From Elmis aenea (taxonomy: Eukaryota; Arthropoda; Insecta; Coleoptera; Elmidae): 64,000 bases of DNA. The stretch is from assembly GCA_947652605.1 (NCBI GenBank), contig OX393577.1, forward strand, positions 3,534,868-3,598,867. The letters are read 5' to 3'. The notes under the pieces are model-generated. The model had not been told where the DNA came from. It saw only the letters and a list, made by a program, of their open reading frames with translations, and searched no databases. How positions within the stretch are numbered: the stretch's first letter is position 1; each line of letters begins with the position of its first letter. This document shows positions 60,101 through 64,000 of the stretch, in pieces. A program made the position numbers and the translations under genes.

Positions 60101-61573
60101 AGTACATTTAGTTTTGTAAACTTTTGCCTACTGGAAATATTGTTTAGCATGGGTAAATATAGAACTACAATTAAATTAAACAAAAAATAGCACAATACAG
60201 ATAGTAGAAAATTATTTAATTAGATTAAACCAACAATTGGTCGCCCATGACTGATTTTGAACAAGTTTTTAAAATAATTTGGACGAATTATGTTTTATAT
60301 CAAATATCTGAATACCCTAAATACACATAGAACCTTTTTAGTTACTTATATAAATTAAAATTAACTTACGTTACAATGAAATTAATACAAAACATTTTAG
60401 TTTTAAGTTTTAGCATTGGGAATTATAAAAATGGTGAAAAAATTGGTGGTGAATTTAAATCGGAGAAGAAAATTATTACAGCCTTCTATTTTGAAAGTTG
60501 TTCAAGAAAAACCAATGAAAGTTTCTATGTTCTACTTCCTTAATCAAATTTATTATTTAAGCTAAGTGTTAGTCTAATACTTTATTAATACTTTAAAAAA
60601 AAATCGCTACCTGCCGGACAGTAAATAAACCATCATTTACTCCACCCATTTGACTTTCTTCTAGTGTCGTTTCCATCTGCTTAGTCTCTTCTCCAGTACT
60701 CTTAATCTTTCATATATTTTGAAAATAAAGATGATAAGAAGGCTGTAATAATTCTCTTGGACATAAAGTAACTTCATTAGCTTAATTTTACCAACTTCTT
60801 AGCACTAAAGATGAGCAAGATCTTAATGACGAGAAAACTCGGAACAAAACCACCCTTTATGGATTATATATTTATTTTTAAATATTATTTAAACCGGTAA
60901 AATGGTAATTAATTATCTATTTCAGGCTTCAAGAACAAAAGAACGTCTGCAATCTTTGATAGATGAGAATATGTCGCTGAGAAACAAGTTCCGCAATTTA
61001 GAATCGCAATATATTTCCGAGACGTCGTTCTATAAAAATGAATTTACCGCAATACAATCTAAAAACGTTGATCTACTTTCGGAAATTGAATCCTTGAAGA
61101 CCCATATAGTTAAGGAAGCGGAATTTGACAAAATAAAACTTGAAAATGATAATCTCAAAAGACAATTGCATATTAATACACAAAAAATTAGCAATTTAAT
61201 TGAAGAAAACACCGAAACGGCTAGGAATACTAATAAACTTAATCAACAACTTTTTGAATACACAAAAATGCAAAACATGTTTAAAGCGGATAACGAACGA
61301 CTAAAGCTTGAAAAGAGACAGCTAGAAGATGAATGCGCAGACTTGGAAACGCTCTTAGACAACAGCAAAGACGCTGTAAGATGCAATTGTAAGGAACATT
61401 CTAATATAGACGATATTATCAAACAAAATTTTGTGTTGCAAGAGATAATAAAACAATTGCGGAAAGAACGCTGTATTAATCAGACCGAACTTCCGAGCGC
61501 TGATGCGGAACGACGTATCGAAAAACTGGAACTTTTAGTGGAAAAACTAAAACGATCGGCAGTGAAAAATTAA
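48005..61573 (+). CDS. Three-exon coiled-coil protein gene, unnamed (367 aa)
   Basis: Join of 48005-48114, 53545-53890 and 60926-61573. The phases agree at both junctions: exon 1 ends with AG, exon 2 supplies G to make Arg; exon 2 ends on a full codon. All four splice sites are canonical (ACAG|GTAAAT, GTGCAG|G, TTCT|GTAAGT, ATTTCAG|G). The ATG has A at -3 and G at +4. The product is rich in Glu, Lys, Leu, Gln and Asn with heptad-like Leu/Ile spacing nearly throughout, no signal peptide or membrane segment, and a small Cys cluster ('CNCKEHSN') near residue 308. That suggests an elongated cytoplasmic scaffold, for instance centrosomal, ciliary or Golgi, but I do not recognise the family. The 5.4- and 7.0-kb introns are largely transposon. 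The stop at 61571 may result from a frameshift. Confidence 0.75.
48826..50341. mobile_element. Mariner-like element with ~524-bp inverted repeats, nested in copy D
   Basis: TA duplications lie at 48824-48825 and 50342-50343. The termini are CAGGGTGGTGCTTTTTTCGA and its complement. The arms 48826-49349 and 49819-50341 are inverted copies with only about five differences seen by eye. The 469-bp centre carries a dead transposase remnant. Removing the element and one TA restores host sequence that matches copy A at the same point except for one base. Confidence 0.85.
49384..49767 (+). pseudogene. Tc1/mariner-type transposase remnant
   Basis: In several frames: 'ELPLLTIQNHQ', then a stop where Trp is expected, 'FQHEGAGSHNARIVK' (the WFQQDGAPAH catalytic region with Asp replaced by Glu), a segment equivalent to 'GPVHWPPRSPDLTPMDYYLW' read across frames as 'MPMDYFYIDVVYATPTENI', 'RHKIKNAFDSISRQTILKAV' and the closing 'YIIHNGAHFKQF' before TAA at 49765-49767. 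The N-terminal DNA-binding part is missing, so it is inactive. Confidence 0.75.
50862..52050 (+). other. Intron 1 sequence of the coiled-coil gene
   Basis: AT-rich apart from the microsatellite-bearing segment at 51086-51240. No exon recognised. Confidence 0.4.
51086..51118 (+). repeat. CA/CACG microsatellite
   Basis: Alternating (CA)n and (CACG)n units, followed by 'cggacgtcatcgcgaaaat'. ATCGCGAAAAT (about 51126) is repeated inverted as ATTTTCGCGAT (about 51175). Confidence 0.7.
52051..52306. mobile_element. hAT MITE, family 1, copy 1
   Basis: 256 bp with ends CAGCGGTTCTGAACC and, reversed, CAGGGGTTCCAAACC. Flanks CATTATAG (52043-52050) and TATTAGAG (52307-52314) agree at six of eight positions, as expected for an old 8-bp hAT duplication. 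Internal 'tgtaccccttg' words recur. Confidence 0.65.
52388..52619. mobile_element. hAT MITE, family 2, with perfect duplication
   Basis: 232 bp with a perfect 15-bp inverted repeat CAGTGGTGCCCAACC and a perfect 8-bp target duplication GGTTAGAG (52380-52387, 52620-52627). The interior has repeated 'tcgcgagc' words. Non-coding. Confidence 0.9.
52628..53544 (+). other. 3' end of intron 1
   Basis: AT-rich; ends with the pyrimidine-rich acceptor TGTACTCTGTGCAG at 53544. Nothing else recognised. Confidence 0.5.
53545..53890 (+). CDS. Coiled-coil gene, exon 2
   Basis: Encodes 115 codons after the base that completes the split Arg codon. The translation begins 'CNITNKSLQETLMTK' and ends 'VQKEICS' before GTAAGT. 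Charged, with repeated Glu-Lys-Gln patterns and Leu/Met/Val at heptad-like spacing. The 120-codon minus-strand ORF over it is antisense. Confidence 0.75.
53891..54616 (+). other. Start of intron 2
   Basis: AT-rich intron sequence without recognised features. Confidence 0.4.
54617..54990. repeat. Left part of a TA-flanked MITE
   Basis: CAGGCTGTCACACAAAAAAC preceded by TA opens a repeat-like segment ('gtaactccgttatttgtgg') that runs up to the LINE relic. No partner end was found. Confidence 0.35.
55000..56000 (-). pseudogene. LINE reverse transcriptase, fingers to thumb, in intron 2
   Basis: Read on the minus strand in shifting frames it keeps RT order: 'SKDWEVGVILPLHRKGD' with 'NNHRGITL' (fingers), 'GRGDHDHMFTMKQL', 'GVFVDVEKTFDR' with the first catalytic Asp, then a 'GLRQ.GVLSP'-like segment and 'CSFADDLMIYAK' with an intact FADD (55415-55426), and finally 'NGCESWVLSS'. 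Stops and frameshifts are frequent. It is truncated at both ends. The 204-codon plus-strand ORF over this region is its antisense. Confidence 0.8.
56001..57515 (+). other. Intron 2 sequence
   Basis: AT-rich; no exon or repeat recognised. The last bases, TA at 57514-57515, are the target site of the next element. Confidence 0.4.
57516..58399. mobile_element. 884-bp TA-flanked element with GGGGAAGGTGG ends
   Basis: Ends GGGGAAGGTGGTATATAC and, reversed, the same 18 bases, flanked by TA on both sides (57514-57515, 58400-58401). Inside, 'tgtcccat' and 'tgggaca' words repeat in both orientations (for example 'tacattgtgggaca' and 'attgtcccacaatg'), giving several inner hairpins. No transposase. 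Confidence 0.7.
58635..58891. mobile_element. hAT MITE, family 1, copy 2
   Basis: Aligned over its whole length with 52051-52306; ends CAGCAGTTCTGAAC and ...GAACACCTG. The 8-bp flanks no longer match convincingly. A short extra piece of the family's right end ('cacgtgccccttgggggtcc') lies at about 58978-58997. Confidence 0.65.
59001..60599 (+). other. Intron 2 sequence
   Basis: AT-rich; no exon or repeat recognised. Confidence 0.4.
60600..60700 (-). pseudogene. Very short LINE RT fragment
   Basis: The minus strand reads 'EETKQMETTLEESQMGG' and then 'DGLFTVRQVA', equivalent to the 'LEESQ.GFR.GRST.D.IFT.RQ' segment of reverse transcriptase. About 90 bp only. Confidence 0.4.
60926..61573 (+). 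CDS. Coiled-coil gene, exon 3 (terminal)
   Basis: Encodes 215 codons and a TAA, starting 'ASRTKERLQSLIDEN' after the acceptor ATCTATTTCAG. Long heptad-compatible stretches ('LLSEIESLKTHIVKE', 'RLKLEKRQLEDECADLETLL') are interrupted by the Cys-containing 'AVRCNCKEHSN' break before a last helix. The six residues before the stop (SAVKN plus one) leave the pattern, see the next entry. Reading upstream of 60926 in the same frame is intron. Confidence 0.75.
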   Translation, partial: ASRTKERLQSLIDENMSLRNKFRNLESQYISETSFYKNEFTAIQSKNVDLLSEIESLKTHIVKEAEFDKIKLENDNLKRQLHINTQKISNLIEENTETARNTNKLNQQLFEYTKMQNMFKADNERLKLEKRQLEDECADLETLLDNSKDAVRCNCKEHSNIDDIIKQNFVLQEIIKQLRKERCINQTELPSADAERRIEKLELLVEKLKRSAVKN

Positions 61574-61671
61574 ATCGACGAACTGAGCTTGAGCTTAAAG
61601 CAGAACAAAAAGCAAATCAGTACTTATTTAGCGAAAAAACAAACAATTTGTTCGGTAAACTTTACGTGTAA
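61558..61671 (+). other. Out-of-frame continuation of the coiled-coil gene
   Basis: From GGC at 61558 a frame one base off the annotated one stays open for 37 codons to TAA at 61669-61671. It reads as a charged helix ('EKLNRRTELELKAEQKANQY') and ends in a compact tail ('LFGKLYV'). One extra G in the GG pair at 61558-61559 would join it to exon 3 and give a 400-residue protein. Either the assembly dropped a base in a G run or the gene carries a real C-terminal frameshift. Confidence 0.5.
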
Positions 61672-61734
61672 CGACAAATAAGATTAGATTGACCTACATT
61701 GCGAGAAGCCTGATGAGGAAGTTTGTTTTAGGTG

Positions 61735-61740
61735 AATAAA
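61735..61740 (+). terminator. Polyadenylation signal AATAAA
   Basis: Canonical hexamer 162 bp after the annotated stop; a second AATAAA is at 61753-61758. Suits the end of the coiled-coil gene. Confidence 0.6.
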
Positions 61741-61759
61741 GTTTGAAAATGTAATAAAA

Positions 61760-62233
61760 AATAAGCTGATTTAAAGGGCTGCTTAATTAAAAGGATGTTT
61801 TATCTTGCTTTTTATGGAAAAATAGCACTTAAATAAAGAATAAGTAAGTACTAAATATTCTAATTTAATTACTACAAGAAAAATACATTTTAAAGCAAAA
61901 TTTATTATTCTATTTTATTAAAATAAATCAAGGTGCAAACAGGCTTTTTTAAACTCAAGGACCAAAGGGATTTTGCTCATTATAAGAGACAAAGCATAGG
62001 TTTAAATTTGACAGTCGCAAAATTTTTTACTGCGTCATAATATTAATCTTAAATTTTCCTCATTTAATAATAAAAATTTTCAAAGTTCGCTAAAACTTTT
62101 TCAAGTTAACTATTTATTATTCAGTCTGAGTTACATCGATTTGGCTTTGTTTTTTCGACATTGTTTTTTTCGAATTCTCGGCGGTCAATTCGATCGGCAG
62201 CACAAGACTTGGGTTTTTTAATATACTATGCTG
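61760..62233. other. No feature seen
   Basis: AT-rich sequence downstream of the coiled-coil gene. Confidence 0.35.
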
Positions 62234-62414
62234 CATGAGCGTCCGCAAAAATTTTTCCAGGGGGGTGGGCAAAGCATAGAGACAAATAAAAATATATATA
62301 AATTTTAATTTAAATTTTTAAGTTTTATTTGTTTTTACAAGTAGGTACTATTTTTTACTCGATCCCAGGGAAAAGGGCAAGTGCCCCGTTTGTTCCCCCC
62401 CTGCGCACGCCCTG
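62234..62414. mobile_element. Decayed hAT-like MITE
   Basis: CATGAGCGTCCGCAAAAATT at the left and, reversed, CAGGGCGTGCGCAGGGGGGG at the right recall the common CAGGGGCGTGCGCAG hAT ends. The 8-bp flanks do not match well, so the limits are approximate. Confidence 0.5.
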
Positions 62415-64000
62415 CTGTACAAGCTACATTAAAAATGCACATCTATTCGTTCGCACTTTCAATAATCTTGTGATATTGCCTATGAATGTAAAATAAATTC
62501 AAAATATCCGTATTTGAATACTCTTGATATTCCATTTTTATGGATACTTCAGACAAACGCAATAAAAGTGGTTTACAGTTAATAATATTGGCATTTGTTG
62601 TCATTTCCAAAGCTTACTATTTAAAAATGTTGCAATGTCTCTTAACTTTATCAAAAATTCTTAATAACTCGAAAATTGTTGCAGATAGGTATAGTAAACG
62701 TTAAAACAGATTGAAGCAGAATTTTGCATTAGAAACTGAAAAAGAAGTTTGGGCATTGTATTTGAAAGAAACGAGTTTTAGTAATCTGAAGTTGTATTAA
62801 AAGAAAATTCAATTTTGGACACCCTGTAGGTAATGCATCGATTGCAAAAATTCCAGGATGTACTCCAAGGTTTTTTCTAGGCATGTTCTAAATTTAAGCG
62901 TTTTTTATTCAAAATATTTATAATATTAAGCATCACGATGAAAATCAAAAAATTTTCAAAAAATACCAAAAATCTAAAAAATGACTGCATTTCGGTATAG
63001 GGAAGCTATCAAAAGTGCCTCTAAAATAACGTGTTAAATCCAAAAATGCTATAAAAATAGACCATTGTATTTGAAATAAGAAAGTTGACGTCAACTTCCT
63101 GTATTTACGGAAGTGTAGCTATCTTGAAAATATTTTCATTAAACAGATAATATGCCATTATGGTCATAACCAAAATTTTAGGTCAATACCCTTTTTAATT
63201 TTTCATATATTTTTAATGCCCGGTCCGAATCAATAACCCTGTATAATTTTGCATTTTTATAAGCAAAAAATTAGAAACTTTTGCAACAGTTTTTATATTT
63301 TCTGAAAAAAAAGATAAAAGTAAGATATACAATCCTCTAGTTGTACTCTCGCTTCCATAATATTTAGTTCTTAATTATTTTTACATGGAAATACATGTCA
63401 TTTGAATATAAAAACATGCAAGTTGACACATTTTTGTAAATACTACACTCATGACAATAACTGTTAAAGTAAGTTACTAAATACTTAAAACTTACCTTAT
63501 TAGTGTCGTATTCAGTAAACAAATTATGGTTTTTAATATGTAGTAAAACCTATTTTCTTACGTACTTTAAAAAAAAAAAAACTATTTGATAATTAATTTT
63601 AATTTTTTAAACTGGTTGACCATATACAAAGTAATATGAAGAAACAAAAAAGTTTAATTAATTTACAAATAAAAGAATGTATTGAAAATTTTTAAATATT
63701 ACACAATAAATACAAAAAATAAATAAATACTCTATTACCCATACATAAAAACATATTTACATTTTAATTTAACACAAATATTTGTCTATTACCTGAAACT
63801 GAGCTGACATAATCACTACTTTAAAAATTGATTATTTATAGCAATGATTTAAAAAATTACCTAAGAATTTTAATGCTCAAAATGTTGCAAATGGAAAATT
63901 CATTAATCAATATTTCTTTAGACAATTACATACTGTTGCAAATAAGTGCAATTGTAAACGTTATGTAACAATTATTAAAACCATCACAATACATTAAAAA
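62415..64000. other. AT-rich flank with MITE ends
   Basis: A solo end at about 63155-63241 ('ttatggtcataaccaaaat' leading to AACCCTG and TATA) is shared with 21735-21815. A further terminus-like 'acaccctgtag' lies near 62820. No gene recognised up to the window edge. Confidence 0.4.

Overview
The window is strongly AT-rich eukaryotic nuclear DNA with few genes and a dense, layered load of decayed transposons. Intron-split host genes, jockey-type and other LINE relics, piggyBac, mariner, hAT and Harbinger-like elements and a Helentron-like element point to an insect. A beetle is a reasonable guess but nothing here proves it. No tRNA, rRNA, CRISPR array, bacterial operon or recognisable viral copy was seen.

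Two host genes can be supported. (1) On the minus strand, 37405-37858 is the first coding exon of an NMDA-type ionotropic glutamate receptor, best read as the insect GluN2-like subunit (Nmdar2). It holds a signal peptide, a low-complexity acidic linker and the start of the amino-terminal domain, and it ends at a clean 5' splice site. I found no second exon to its left, so positions 1-37404 are probably its first intron, unless that exon is small and was missed. A CpG-rich block at about 38150-38275 is its likely promoter or 5' UTR. (2) On the plus strand, a three-exon gene (48005-48114, 53545-53890, 60926-61573) encodes an almost entirely coiled-coil protein of 367 residues that I cannot name. 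Its splice phases match exactly. An apparent one-base frameshift near its 3' end hides a further 37 coiled-coil-like codons.

Layout: 1-37404 is the presumed Nmdar2 intron, with LINE relics at 5.1, 8.8, 15.4-16.3, 20.7-21.3 and 27.7-28.9 kb, a hAT-type transposase relic at 10.4-10.9 kb, a Helentron-like element at 23.9-24.5 kb and several long-inverted-repeat elements. The 37.9-48.0 kb interval between the two divergent genes holds a 171-bp tandem array inside an inverted-repeat element, a jockey fragment with an intact FADD box, five more LINE relics and the 3' end of a piggyBac element that stops 238 bp before the coiled-coil gene's ATG. Introns 1 and 2 of the coiled-coil gene (5.4 and 7.0 kb) contain a Harbinger-like element with a mariner-like element nested inside it, several hAT MITEs, two more LINE relics and an 884-bp TA-flanked element.

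The best-resolved structures are two nested insertions with exact target-site duplications. One is a 514-bp Harbinger-like element inside a LINE reverse transcriptase, where removing it restores the reading frame. The other is a 1516-bp mariner-like element with about 524-bp, nearly identical terminal inverted repeats inside a second copy of that same Harbinger-like family. I found no convincing new biological system. The coiled-coil gene and the repeat-within-repeat structures are the items most worth following up.
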